DNA of 64,000 nt from Kryptolebias marmoratus (taxonomy: Eukaryota > Chordata > Actinopteri > Cyprinodontiformes > Rivulidae), in NCBI RefSeq assembly GCF_001649575.2, contig NC_051430.1, forward strand, positions 15,728,132-15,792,131, given 5' to 3'. Shown here piece after piece: positions 14,495-27,352 of the stretch. A program made the position numbers and the translations under genes. Below the pieces are notes generated by a model. That model did no database searches and had not been told where the DNA came from. It saw only the letters and a program-made list of their open reading frames with translations. Numbering within the stretch: position 1 is the stretch's first letter; each line of letters begins with the position of its first letter.

Positions 14495-14600
14495 GTGCAC
14501 ACATGGCCTGACCAGATTAACTCTGATTAATCCATAGTGAAAGCCCCCGAGTATTACTTGGGACAAGAGATGCCTATTCCCATGCTCAAATCTGTCTGTA
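14495..14600. promoter_or_regulatory. Candidate homeodomain-site cluster
   Basis: A short complex block contains AGATTAACTCTGATTAATCC near 14515-14532: two GATTAA cores and a bicoid/OTX-like TAATCC within about 20 bp. The following sequence to 14600 has no simple repeats. The motif spacing is directly visible; binding and conservation are not tested. Confidence 0.27.
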
Positions 14601-17600
14601 TAATAATGTTCAGGAATAAATAATACATAAAGTATATCTACATATGTGGTGAATTTAAATATTCATGTTTAACTTTGCAGCAAGATCCTCAAAGTTAGTC
14701 AAATTGGATGGTTAAAGGTTCAAAGATAAGGGCAATGTGTGTTTTATACCCAGAAGGGGCTGCAAAATCAAAATGATAAAAATACTTGGCATCGATCTGA
14801 ACATAGGGTCAGAACACGAGTTTAAATGCTGCTCTGCTATCTCTCTGAGGGAGTTTTGTGTTTGTGTATTTAAAAAAAAAAGAGGCAGGGTGGTAGAAGG
14901 GCAGATACAGTATATTGATGGCGCGCCACGCTTCTCCTCTCTGCCCTGAATAATCATGCTCCTGAACTGATGGGATACTGCTTCAAAAAGAAGCGAGTAT
15001 TCGTAAACTGTGGATGAACTGGAACCTGCATATGAACCGAGGTGTTAGCCCAGCCCAGCAGCCATCCGCTTCCCCAGCTGGGTGATGCTGAACCTCCACT
15101 GATGCTGATCTTAACGAGAGCATGTGTGTGAGTGGTTGAGTGTAGGGGCTTATGTGTTCAGGCACAAATATGACTTTTTTTATTTATGCTGATTCATTTA
15201 CAGCTGATAATTTGCTTTTGGGAATGCTGTTTTTTAATGTGGGTGAGGACAAAAGAAACAGAGAGGCTAAAATTTGGTCAAACTGGGTTTGCAGTTGAGC
15301 AAAAGTTTGCTCCAGGCTAATATTCTTCCTTTAGAATTAGTAATACTTTGGTGAAACACATGATTAATTGCCTTTTTTTTTTCTTTTTCCATTTCTTTAA
15401 TTTTTTGCCCCCTAAAACTGTTACAGTCTGCATATAATTTCTTTAGGGCTTTGATCATATCTCACCTTAGATCTGGCTTTTTTATGGCTGTGTTTTTCTG
15501 AATAATTTGAAACTTGAGTGACAGATCCTGAGGCTGATTTGAGAGAAGACTGTTATACCGGATCCAACAGATAGGTGGCAGTGCACTGTCAGGCTAGATC
15601 AACATACTCCATCTTCCCCCTTTTTGCTCACTGTCTCTGTTAATCTCTACATTTTGATATGGAATATGTTATTTTCACATTTCGATAGTAAGAAATAATT
15701 TGAATTTTTATATTCAGTCATCTCAGCTCCTGCCACTGTACAGTTTCCATTCTTCGTTTTCTGTTGCACTCTTTGTCTCAATCACATTTCAGGTTGTATA
15801 TTCTCCTTCCCTCATTTCCCCCTGCAGGTACTTCTTACTTAAATGTTATAGCACTTTTTTGAAATTTAATTTCGTACCACAAACATGCAAATGCGAGCTG
15901 GTATGACAAAATATTCTTAATTCCTTGAATCCCTTGAATCTTTGAACCTTTTTGCCAGGCACCTGTTAGACGTGACTCTTTATTCCTCTGTGTTCAGTGT
16001 TGTCTGTCAAAGATCAGATGCATGGTCAGTTGCAGTACTGCATGCCATCAAGTTAGAAGTGACGTAAGCAAACACATGTAAAGATGTACATGTAACACTA
16101 ATACAGTTTGCCCAGATGAGTGCTGTGACTCTCAAGGAATAGAAAAAAGCCAATGGAAAGAGATGGCTTTGTCATCGAAACGCCCATCATTCCTCCCTAG
16201 AGATTCACTACTGTTGTTGCAAGTGCTCAGCTCTCAGACTTTCTTCTTTCTTTTTAAGCCATTTTGTAATTTACCCTGCATCAAACATACACTGTTTATT
16301 TTTCTTTGTCTCCCATCTACTCTAGTTTTCTTAAGATTTGCGTCTTTTTAAAAGAAATTTTCAGCCAAAGTGATCTGTGTTTATTCATTCTTATTTTAGC
16401 AAAAGTATATCTAGATAGTGTGTGTACGCTGTTTTAGAAAAGATCAAATTAACTTCCTACCAGCTGTTAACTGCACCTAAGTGAGTAGTTCCCAAAAAGT
16501 TACATCTATTTTATATCTTTCTGGTTTTCCAACAGCATTAAAACAACGTTGCTACTCTTACTGGACATATTAAGTCAGTTTTTTTCTGTCTTTCTAATGC
16601 TCTCTTGCAGTTTTGTCTGTTTCTCATTTTGCAGTGTTTGAGAAACTTCTACAGGCTTGCATAGCAGAGTAGTTGTGTGTCCCTATTTTTTGCCAAGGAA
16701 GTGTAAGTTAAGTGTCCCTCTCCTTATAAAATGGCTGAAATGTTATTATAGCAGTGACACTTTACTTCTTATCGGCTTGTCCTCTATTTTATTCCACTTC
16801 TCTCAGGGAATTCTGTGTGTGTAATCAGATGAATCCTTTACTTTTGCACATGCTGCAAGTTATATCTTCTCATGTTTTACCAAGCAGAATCGAGAACCTT
16901 ATAGCATGTATACATCCGGACAGGTTGAAGCATACTCATTTATTTTTATGCGCGTTTACAGGACAAATCTATTTTTATGTGTTTCTTCCAGTCTTGTGAC
17001 TTGCCTCTCCTCATTCCGACATCCTCCTTTTAGTCCTTCCTTTTCTACACCTGAGAGAGGCGTGTGTGTCGTGCCCAAGTTTACCACATGTTTGCAGGGT
17101 CAGCCAGAGTAGCTGGGTGAGCGCCAGCCTGCTGAGAGTGAGGGCCAGGGCAGGCCAGCGTTTGGTCTGACCAGCAGCAAGACCTGAACAGACGGAGATG
17201 GAGACGGGGTGGAGCTGCGGAGCTTGTATCCTGCAGATTAGAGCAATGTGCCATCTATACACACAGGATGGGCTTTTTAACTTACCACTAACCTGGCCAT
17301 GACTCCCTGAACTTGGGAAGTATGTTCATGTGTGTGTGGTGTACAAATTTGTGTGCCAGAAAGCGGCATACACAGTTTTTTTTTTCCTCTGATGAGCAGA
17401 GGAAGGATAAACTTTTCACCTTTCCCATGTGATCTAACTAAAACTGCATTCCGTAAAATACTCATGCGCTTTCCACCTCTATGAATGTGTGTGTGAACTT
17501 TGTGTGTGTGTGTTTCTCGGGCTAATAACAGTGAACTTCAAAGATTATTGAACTGGAGATTACTTCTAATTCAGACAGATCTACAATGACTTGACAATTT

Positions 17601-17919
17601 TACAAATCATTTGTTATGTCAGTAAACATGCTTCAGTCAAGTGTATCTGAGTGACAGTTTTATTTTAGATATTTCAATATAAAATCATTTGCTCTTTTCT
17701 CACAGTTGCTTGTTTGTGCCGATCAGTTTTTTTTACAACTGCTAACAAAAATTGTATGTTTCTGAAGTAATTGTAATTTTACACAATACTTTCCCTTCAG
17801 GTCGTGGATTTGTTCAAAAATTCCTACAATTGAATGAGACCTGATGTAGGTAACATATTTACTAGACATTGTGTGTGTGCACTTACGTTTGTGGTTGTGT
17901 GTGCTCAGTCTTCAGCAGT

Positions 17920-18360
17920 GTGCCACATCTCCAACCCCTTGTTCTTGGATAATTGTGCTGCAAGCCCTCAGCCTCCCCTTTAGCCTGAAAACCAAGCTCA
18001 TTGCGGCCCCCAAAGAGCACCGCCTCCCCACCCACGCGGTAGAGAAAAAAAATCCCAAGTTGTCCTTGTGCATAAAAGTAGATTCTACTCCCCAACACCT
18101 TTTCAAATTAATATTTGTGATGGGTGCCATTCTGCCAGCCCCAGTTTCTGTTCCCCGCCTTTGTTCCTGCGTTTGATGTAATGGAGGCAAGGACAAAGAG
18201 GAGAGCAGGCAGAGTGTGTGAAAATGGTAGTTAAGTGGGCTTAAGGGCTCCTTCAGTACCTACTGAAAGGCCTGGACCCTGAATAGGACCCTCGCACTGC
18301 TAAGCTGTAGTGCAGTAAACAAGACAGGTCCAGCACAAAGGTGCGTCTCAAATGAGCACA
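17920..18360. promoter_or_regulatory. Candidate conserved noncoding element
   Basis: This block is about 440 bp of mixed-composition sequence without microsatellites. It contains GGATAATTGTGC near 17947, CATTGCGGCCCC near 17999, and GTTAAGTGGGCTTAAGGGC near 18230-18248. Short open frames cross it on both strands, but none has flanking splice signals or a recognisable protein. It is treated as a possible regulatory element. Confidence 0.25.
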
Positions 18361-18559
18361 GACACCCTCGTCCTCTTTTTCTTTGCCCCAACCTCCCACC
18401 CGACTCTGACATCTGGCCAATCCCAAGATCTGTCTGAGTCCTCACTCCCCCCACCCCCACCTCTTCACCCCCTTCATTTTTCCTCCCCCTCATATCTTTT
18501 TTCTTATTCTTTAGAGTTTTTCTGGACTCTCTTCGGGAGTATGCGTGTTTGTGTTTTGT

Positions 18560-18790
18560 TGTACCAGTCCTGGCTGGACAGCTTGCTCCCCCTAGCCAGT
18601 CTTGTCCCCAGTGCTTGGGCGGTTCGGCTCTTTTGTTTCGTTAATTGCAATGAGTATAATGTACTAGTCTCTCGGAGGTCCACGAAAGACAATTAGACAA
18701 TCCCAAGAATTTAATGAGACACCACCAGCCCCAGTCCCCCTTCTTCTGCTTGAGAAACACCCTGGTGTCCATTGGCACTGACTGTGATGA
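18560..18790. promoter_or_regulatory. Candidate conserved noncoding element
   Basis: This repeat-free block includes CGTTAATTGCAATGAGTATA near 18638-18657, AGACAATTAGACAATCCC near 18687-18704 (two ACAAT cores 9 bp apart) and AATTTAATGAGAC near 18708. The clustering of ATTA/TTAAT and ACAAT cores is typical of vertebrate developmental enhancers, but this is inference from motif content alone. Confidence 0.3.
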
Positions 18791-19009
18791 AGTGCGAAGG
18801 GGACTGTGATGCAGGTTTGGCTGTTTGTTTCTGTTTGTGTGTTTACCAGATTGTTGCTTTGCCCATCATAGAAATAACCTGAGAGAAAAGAACCAGAGAG
18901 ATAAAACACAATGGCAAAAGCCCAAAAGAAAATATTCTATTTTGTTTTTATTTCTATATTTATATGTCAAATTTCTGGGCTTCGTACATGGTGGGATTCA
19001 CATCTGAAG

Positions 19010-19180
19010 TTGTGCTCCAGTTGGACAGGACAGTTTTCCAGGGAATATCAGTGTAATTATTAAGACTGATTATCCAGTTCACCCAGTGAAGGAACAGAGC
19101 ACTTGACAGTGTCATCCCCGAAAGGAAGAGGGATGTCCGGGGGGCCTTGGTGATGGACGAAACCCTGGGTGGCCTTTTAA
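19010..19180. promoter_or_regulatory. Candidate conserved noncoding element
   Basis: A complex block with GTGTAATTATTAAGACTGAT near 19050 followed by a TTATCCAG site and then GC-richer sequence to 19180. No coding potential is visible. Called by texture only. Confidence 0.22.
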
Positions 19181-19619
19181 GGACTTCTCTTGCTCCTTTT
19201 TTCAGTCTTCCCTCCGTCTTCTGTCTTTATTAATTCTCTCTAGTGTTCCTTTGCTCTCTTTTTTTCTGCTTTACATTCAGTCATCAACTCTAGGACCTCT
19301 CTGTGGATCATACCAAGATAAATCCTGCTTTAAAACAGGAAATATCCAAAAGTGATATATTATATCTCTCTTCACCTCTTGTTAAGATTAATTAATAATA
19401 TCGCTTTACCTTTTTCAAGTGGCTATAATTTACAACCTTTAAACCTACACTTTTACCACATCATGAATGGAGTTGTCCTTTTTCTCATATTCTTCTTCTT
19501 GTCCTCTTCTTTCTCCCATTCTTTCTCCCATTCTGTCATTCCAGTTCCTTTTTTTCTTCCCTGGCTAATCACGGTGTTACAACAAAAGACGGGTCTCCAT
19601 TATTGCATGTGTCTGTCCC

Positions 19620-19810
19620 AGAAGAAAGGAAATGAGAACAGGACAGAGGGTGGCCGTGGCCTGACACCGCACTATTAATCTTCCAGTAAAGCCTTGTCAG
19701 GCAGAAACGGACACAAATGGATCACTCCCATTAACTGGGAGAGTGTAGGTAAGGGCTTTAACAAGCGTTTACCAGAGTCCATTTTCTCACTAATGAAGAG
19801 GGGGAATACG
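19620..19810. promoter_or_regulatory. Candidate conserved noncoding element
   Basis: A repeat-free block after a pyrimidine-rich stretch. It holds GCACTATTAATCTTCC near 19668, CATTAACTGGGAGAG near 19730 and TCACTAATGAAG near 19787. A frame across it ends without splice sites. Possible enhancer; conservation was not testable. Confidence 0.25.
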
Positions 19811-20789
19811 CGGCCTCCTAGCCAAACCTGTGAGACTTGCACTTAAAGACCTGGACAAAGGGAAAAAAGAAAAGAGGGAGAAGAACTCGAGAAGGATACA
19901 AGATGACAGTATGTGAGCCCTGATAAAAAGTTATGCTCTTAGTGTTGACATATTGTATTAAGCATGGTGAGAGGTTTGGGCCAAGGTCACCTAAGTATTC
20001 ACTCTTCATGGGTGTTCTACGAAAAAAGACTTCCTCGTCTGTGGGACGGGGAGAGACTAACCTCAGAGATTGGTGAGGGGAGGACTTTTGATTTTGGTCC
20101 TCACGATTCAGTGGGGAAAAAGAGAAGCAATATTGTCATTACTTAACCTTTAATTTAGGCTTATACTTGAATGTGATTTGACCTGTGTTTTCTTTTCTAA
20201 TTTCTGTGATAGATATTCACACAGAAGGGCATGCAATTGTTGCATTCTTTGACATCGCAGTCTCTGGAGAAAGGCAGGGGGGTACTACAGTAGGTGTCAT
20301 CTCATGCTGTTGATTTGCATTTATGCGCTATGTTTTAAACATGTGTTTGACATCCTATCGAGCTGACAAAAGTTCTGTCCACACAGCCCTGAAACCTGCT
20401 GGCACTGTGACATGGCTCTCAGGGATGTCCCCACATCACACCTGAACTCCCAGAGGGGTTTATGTGTGCCTGTGCTGTTTGGTATACATCTGTGTGTTTT
20501 GTATATGTGAGTTATCAAGAGAGACTTTCTCGTTGAATTTCTAATGCATCATGTCCCTTCTCCCTTGACACAAGTTGGACGGGCAAGTGACGTCTTTGAA
20601 GAGCCTCATGATAATAAGAAATATGCTGGAAATAGAGCAAAGATCAAGCTGTGGGCAGAACAGTGTGATTCATCACTGTCCCTCAGTTAAATGGTTTATA
20701 GTTTAAGATGATAAATAAGCTAACTAATAGTTAAAGAATTATAAGAATTCTATTTGCAGTCTGCAAATGTGCTTTCAGATATTTTAGTC

Positions 20790-21093
20790 AAAATTAAAAC
20801 TCGGTATGTACAATAATATTGTCTAATATTGCGATGACAATATCAGTTACGATACACCTACATTTTCCTCATTCATCACTTTCTCTTCTGTCATGGCTAT
20901 AATCTACACTAGGTGTGGGCATCAAGGCCAGTTAGTCTGCTGGGTTGACAAAATGAATTGTTATCATTCAGACCATGTACTTAAAATATAATCATTACTG
21001 ATTTATTGGAGGCCGAGCAGTTCTTTATGACAGCAGTATTGCACTCACTGATATTGTGATGACAGTATTTTTTTGATACATTGTGCAGCCCTA
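20790..21093. mobile_element. Possible degenerate hAT-like nonautonomous element
   Basis: The right side (near 21036-21093) carries the motif family seen in many fish repeats, with ATATTGTGATGACAGTAT and an end in TTGTGCAGCCCTA, which resembles the hAT-type end TAGGGCTGCACAA. The left side has a related motif (ATATTGCGATGACAATATC near 20827-20846). No intact matching left terminal repeat or 8-bp target duplication was found, so limits and family are uncertain. Confidence 0.35.
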
Positions 21094-22839
21094 CTGAAAA
21101 TATCTTCTGTTGATGTCCAGGTATGCCTCTTTCCAAAAAAAAAAAAACACGCTAATTTTTTAATATATGACAATCTATCAAAAAATAGTTACAATAGTGA
21201 ATAGAAGTGGTAACACACTGGAATGTGGCCTAGTTGGCAAACTTCATTCAGGACGGCGTCTCCACAGTGTCTTGCAACATTCAGTGTTTCTCAGTTTCTT
21301 TGTTTGAGACGAAGTGGTGCGTATTCCTTTCACTTGAATTTTAAACGTGTTTTGAACTTTTTTCCCCTTCAAAATTTTCAAAGAATCATTGTGGACATGG
21401 GTCTTCCTTGGTATGATGTGGGTAAAGGTGGATAACAAAAGAATGTGCACCACCATGAATGCAGGTTGCATGCTATGCACACAAAAATAGGCTGTGATTT
21501 TCAAAAACTGGCTATTTAAAACATGGACACATGGCTCACTGGTTGCTTTTTCGCAAACACTCGAAATTCAGAGAGAATGCAATGGTGAATTTGCATATTT
21601 TCTCACAATCTTTCATAAAATTTGAGTCGCCAGCTAGTTTCCAACAGTCACAGCCCAGTGAGATACCACCTTAAGGCAACTGCATCAACTGATGTGGAGT
21701 CGGCTGTTGTTTTCTTCTGTTTCAAACAACTGTTCACAATCAGACAAGTTTCCTGACTGAAGTCCCAGCTAGTGTCATTACAGAGATAGTGGCACATACT
21801 GACCCAAGTGATATCAGAAACTGAGCAGGAGAGTGAAAGGACGAGATGCACAACTGAGCCCATTTGTCTGTTATCACTGTCTTTGTGTTCCACGGGCTCC
21901 CAGGGAAAACTAGGAGACGAGAGGAAGACTTCACCTTCTTCCTCCCAGACACTTCTCCACCCCATCTTTCCGAGCACTCCCCCTTCCACCCTCCCCACCC
22001 CACACCCCCACATACACCCCAAACATTTTTAATTATATCTTCTACCAAGTAGTGCGGCTCAGTAACCAAGGAGCTGACATTGATGCATGTGCTGATAAAT
22101 CCACAAACACTGGAAACAAGATTAACAAAGATTTTGAGGAAAGGGTGACAGCTAATTTTGCGCAGTGGTTGGTGCCTCATTCAAGACTGATGTTTTTGAT
22201 AGAGCAAGCCACGCCTGAGAATTCATGCTTCATACAGGGGAAGGTGACTGGAAGATATCACAACAAGACTTGCAGCATTTTCACTTTTTAGATTTTCTTT
22301 TTCGTGTGTTTTTCCGTCAGTCTAGTTGTCTGTTTTAGTCTTTCACTACTGACCATTTTACCTTAGCCTAAACTTTACACAATATATTTAAAACTCAACT
22401 TATTAATTTAGATCTATTTCATTTTTTGCTATTCATAATATCACTCAAATGTTAAAAAAAGAAATACAAGAAAATATAAGGCCTTGATTTAATTATAACC
22501 AGACGTTATGTCCAAAAAACATGAACAGAGAAAGTCTGCAAAAAATATTCACGTGTTGGTTAGCCCATTCTTTTGTGTATATGCCAGGCTAATCGGGACA
22601 ATCTAATCAGTAGGATTTTTCATGTGGAGTTGGTGACATTCCTCTCCAGACCCATGGTCCTCTCTCTGAACTGACTCGCAACCCACTGAGACACCGATAC
22701 ATGCTCCTCTGAGAGAGATATCAGTCTGCTTCATCACCCATACCTACCGACACACACACACACACTCTACGAAGGAGAACGAGATAACAATCATACTTCT
22801 ACAGCTGATTTCCTATTTTCTCATTGAAGGGGCCACTCC

Positions 22840-23165
22840 AGCCCCACCTCCTTCTATTCTCTTTCTTTTTACTCCAACCAATTTCAATTCTATACAGTAC
22901 AAAAATCCTGCAGATTTCTTTTGTTCTTGTTTCATGCTTCTTTCCTTTTTCCCTTTTCTTTTCTCCCACCTTTCTCTTTCTTTTTTCCAGACCATGTGAT
23001 GTCGCCCTTCTCAGAATCGCCTCCCCTGTCTTCATCTGTAGGCAGCTGACAGCTTCTTTTTTTCTTTGTCAATTTCTCCTTCTCTGTCCCTGTGTCTCTT
23101 TAGCTCTCTTTTTCATCTGTCTCCCCCCCACCCTCTCCATCTGCTTTCGCTTTTGTTTCCCCGGC
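22840..23165. repeat. Polypyrimidine-rich low-complexity tract
   Basis: Over 300 bases the plus strand is strongly dominated by C and T, with runs such as TTTCCTTTTTCCC near 22943. Both strands read as long open frames with Phe/Ser/Leu-rich or Lys/Glu/Arg-rich translations. These are composition artefacts, not genes. Confidence 0.75.
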
Positions 23166-23229
23166 CTCTCTTCCATCCCAACTTAAAAATGAGGAATGCG
23201 GTGTGACCCTGACCTCCATCGGCCCTGCA

Positions 23230-23480
23230 ACCACCTTCGACCTCTCCAGGTGACCTCCTGTCCCTGTTTTGACAGCTTGATTAATTACCTAGTGTTATGA
23301 TTTATGAGAAAAGCTGTATGTAAAAATAATAGACAACAGGTGGTCTTTAAAAAAAGTGCTAAATTTAAAAGAGCTTCTAGCGAGGGTTGTGGTGCCAGTG
23401 GGGTCGAGGGTGCCTGTGTGTGAGAAAGAGCCGAGGAGAAAGATGAGTAAATTTTCTGTGGTTAATTGCTTTCAACCATT
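23230..23480. promoter_or_regulatory. Candidate conserved noncoding element
   Basis: A repeat-free block with GCTTGATTAATTACCTAGTG near 23276-23295 (overlapping TTAATTA homeodomain core), AACAGGTGGTC (E-box) near 23336 and GTGGTTAATTGC near 23458. It follows the pyrimidine-rich tract and precedes a normal intronic stretch. Enhancer assignment is inference. Confidence 0.3.
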
Positions 23481-23688
23481 TTGAAGGCTACATAGGGTTA
23501 ATAAGAAAAAGTCTGTTGCTCCATGCATGGCTTCCTCACTTGCTAAAGCATGGATTCCACCACGTGCATTAGGCTGCATTGGTGAAAGGATGAAGGGGAT
23601 TACAACATGCAACTCCGTGTGTGCTGTGAAGCATGAACCCAGGCATGTGGTAATGACACAATGGAAAATATGGTTGAACACAGACATA

Positions 23689-23730
23689 CACGCGCGCGCA
23701 CTCGCGCACGCACACACGCGCACGCACATG
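23689..23730. repeat. Alternating CG/CA tract
   Basis: An alternating pyrimidine-purine tract with many CpG steps (ACGCGCGCGCACTCGCGCAC and onward). Such alternation favours Z-DNA. No other function can be seen. Confidence 0.85.
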
Positions 23731-24884
23731 CAGTTATGCTATATGCTCTGCCACTTCTTCTCTAGGTTACATGCTGTGAAAATAAGCAGAGTAAATGGCA
23801 GGACAGACCAGCCATAGTGTTTACCCTTCACACTTCAAACACAGCTTGTGATTGGCTGTAGCGACCTCCCCTGACTCACAGACCTGTGGTGCACATCCAC
23901 TTAGAGAGAGGTCAAACTTTTGGACAGTTGTGTGTGCGTGCGTAAGTCAGCGTGGTTGTAGTACAGTGTGACAACATTGTGGTCTGCAGATTTGTCATTT
24001 ATTGCCATGTTATGTTTTCACTATACACAAAATCTCTAAGTAGAAATAAATATTCCACACATCTCAGGCACCTTTATCTTCTGACAGATTACACAACAAA
24101 AAATGTGTCCCTCAAAGTAACAGCCAGCAATATCAGTATGACCATCAGCTCTTTCTTGGGCTGTCCCTTCAAGGTCACAAAAACAGGGCAGAGGTGAAGG
24201 GACCTCCTTTTGATCTTTTGTTTATCAATACTTCAGTAGTCTTGCAGTGTTTAGTAAGATTTATATTCTAGGTATAACAACAATGTGCCATCATTCAGAT
24301 AATGCAGATTATTCATAGATAATGTCCACTCAACTCATTTAGTCATGAAATATATACATTTTTAAATAATTTAACAGAGCATACACATGCTTAATTATTT
24401 TTTGTGTATGTTTTCTCATATTGGTGTGCCTCAGTCTCTGTACTCACATCCATGTGTACATATGTCTACAATGTTAAGATGCCTCTTCCCATTGACCCCT
24501 CCTGATACAGTTTGTACATATGGCCAACCATCTCACACCCAACCTGCCCATGTGTGTTTGTGTATCAACACACTAACTACCTGTCCAGATGGCAAAGTGA
24601 ATATATTTGATACACTCTTTAGGAGCTCACATGGAGGTGAAATAGTCTTTGCTTCAGTCAAACTGAGTGACGCATCCACTTCTCAGAGCTAATTAGCGTA
24701 GTTTGTTGTTATTGTTATCAGAAATGGATGTTTTACTGTCAATACACATATCATCTGTTCAGTCTAATATTTTAAATAGCAGTGAATTTTCTCAAAAAGG
24801 CTTTTTATAGTATCACGTCTAAATTTTTTCTCTCTTTTTTTCCTCATTTAAATCTTTATTTATTTTTTAATTTATTTTTTACAC

Positions 24885-25265
24885 CTGTGCTCCGGTAATT
24901 GAAGCCCTTTAGGATGGGGATGCTTTGGGGACACCTCCACTCTTCCCATCTTCCCTCTTTTTGTAGCCTCTCTGCCCTTCCCTCCCTGCTCACCTCTTCC
25001 CCTGATTTATACATTAAATAGTTATGTGAGAGAATAGGGAGGCACCTATCATTCCATGATCTATATCTCTGTGCGCCTCCATTAAAAATACATGTGTATG
25101 CTTAGGGGAGGCAATATAGAATATATAAATCAAAATGGGAACGGCATCATTGTAAGCCTGCTGTATTTATTTCCCCATAGCTTTCTCTCTGTGGGCCGAG
25201 GGCTCTTCTTACTTACTGTATTTCCTGTCCTGTGGCGAGCACATGTTTGATGCTCTAATATTAAG
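24885..25265. promoter_or_regulatory. Candidate conserved noncoding element
   Basis: This is one of the most enhancer-like blocks: long, complex, without simple repeats except a short C/T patch near 24940-25000. It includes CCGGTAATTGAAGCCC near 24891, CCTATCATTCCATGATCTAT near 25047, a CTCCATTAAAAATAC site near 25077, and AATATATAAATC near 25120. It ends just before a poly-A run at 25275-25290. No protein or structured RNA was recognised. Confidence 0.35.
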
Positions 25266-27352
25266 CTATTCTGGAAAAAAAAAAAAAAAACTGTTCACTG
25301 TTTGTCCAGCTGATCTGATAATCTGCTGAAGCAAAAGTCCAAATCAAAGCAGGATCATTTTTATTCTACTTTTTTGAAGGAAAAAAAAAAAGTTTGTGCA
25401 ATTGTTTAAAGTTAACCAAGTTTAAAATGACAAATTTTTGGTGTTTTTTTTTTTTTTTAATTTTGTTGGGGTTTTTTGTGTGTTATGACTGATAAGTGGC
25501 TTTGGAGCTTATGACACATCTAGTAGCCAAGCTCAAAAATCTGCGTGAATTTACATTCACAGTTGGAAATGGCATGCTTCTCTGTAAGAAAAAAAAAAAG
25601 AAATAAATAAAAAAAGAAAAGAACAAATTTGACAAATGACTTGTGTAACATTTACTTGCACAATCGATAGCTCTGACAATTTCCACCTGGACGGTGATTA
25701 ATGCTACATCCACCCCCAATCTAGCAGCCTCACCCACAACTCTACACCTCCCTCCGTGCACGTCGTGCTGAGAGCAGATGAAGCCGGCCTCCGAACTCAA
25801 CGTGTGTGTGTTTGTAAATGCAGCGATGTCACTCCAGACATTTGGAAGCTTGATAAACCATTGAGCATAGATCGTGCCTGAGCAAATGCACAGACATTTA
25901 AGTGTGGGAAACAACTTACTCTTAAACTGGCTTTGGCGTATCACTGTGTTACTCAACAACTTCTGTATGAGTGTTTATATGTCGTCCTTTTTCTCAATAG
26001 TGCCGAAAATAGGTTGTGAGGAGCGAGATAGGATGGGAGAAACAGAAAGTGAAACAGAGAGAAAGAAATGTAAATATGAGCTTGAAAAGAAGCTGAGGCA
26101 TGAAGGATCAGATGCTGTACTATTCTTTCCACTTCCTCCACCCCTCGCTGCTCCACTTTGAACTCATTTATAAATATTCAGCTCCACATATAAACACTAT
26201 CCAAATGAGCCCATGCATCCAAGCCAAGGTTAAAAACTCTACTTCTTATTGCAGACTCAATGATTTGACTCGCTCAAAAGGTTAGTTTCTCATTCTGACC
26301 TGAACTATTTATGCTCATTAAGCTCAAGAAACATATAATCATTACCACAGAGGTATTTACTTTGACCAAATTAGCGTATGACTACATTAGTTCAAATGAA
26401 CAACAAAAAGAGTCTTTGATGTTGAAGTAAAAAGTTAAATTTAGAGAAAATAATGATATGTGCACTCTTTGTTAGAGAAGAAACCCATGCAGTTGATCTA
26501 TTCAAAGTGAACAGAACCAATGAAAGTCCGTACAAGGAAGTTATCAAAGAACATTAACTTTATACATTTACATGTACTTCATTATAATGTCTGATAATTG
26601 TAGGGAGCCTTATCTCAGTTGGTGTTGTAATTTTAGATTGTTTTCTTGCTGTAAATCATTTTTAGTCACATTTAAACGTTCCCTTTAAGCAGTAGCCTGT
26701 CCCTGAAGCTGTAACTAGGTATCAAGAGGGTGATTGATTTTGGCTGACAGGCTGATGACAATCCCGTCTCATCCCCTCTCACATCACCTCTAAGATACAC
26801 ATCTTTTTTTACAACCCCCGTCGTACAGTAAGTACTCCCCCACCTCTATGGTGTCCTTCTAACACAACTGTGTGTTTTGTGGATATGGGGGGTCTCCAAC
26901 TGGTGCTGTGTGAAAATAAGAGAAGGGGCACCGTGACTTAATCTGACAGTACTGTGCAAAGTGTGTGGTATCTCGGCCTCAGGGAGACGGGCGTGAAAAA
27001 AAGTGAAATAGAGAAAAGAAGGGAATCCAGTGGATAAAGGGGCCCTGCATGCAAAGTTAGCTCACATAGAGGCTGAAACAGACAAGGTCACATGGAGCAG
27101 GGTGGCCCTGACAGTAAAGGAAAGAGAACAAGAGCGTTTGCTTGGTCTTATTATATTTACCTTCTTCTTCAGCTTTTTTGTATCTCTTCAATCATTAGGT
27201 TTATTGTGTATGTGTATTCTGTCTTCACCATGCCTGTAAACACTTTTTACTCATATTTCTTGTCATTTTACTTGCTAGCATGAATATGAACTTTGACACC
27301 AAAGGACTTTCTTATTATTCTACATAATCATTCGTCTCATTTAGACAGTGTA

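Noticed and set aside
22052..22291. 79-codon open frame starting Met-Arg-Leu-Ser-Asn-Gln-Gly-Ala-Asp
   Set aside because: No known domain, no splice context, and opposite-strand frames of similar length cover it. Probably chance or old repeat DNA.
25483..25959. 158-codon minus-strand frame, one of the longest in the window
   Set aside because: It includes a long poly-Phe run from an A-rich stretch and no domain. A real exon would not cross the simple A/T tract at 25587-25620.
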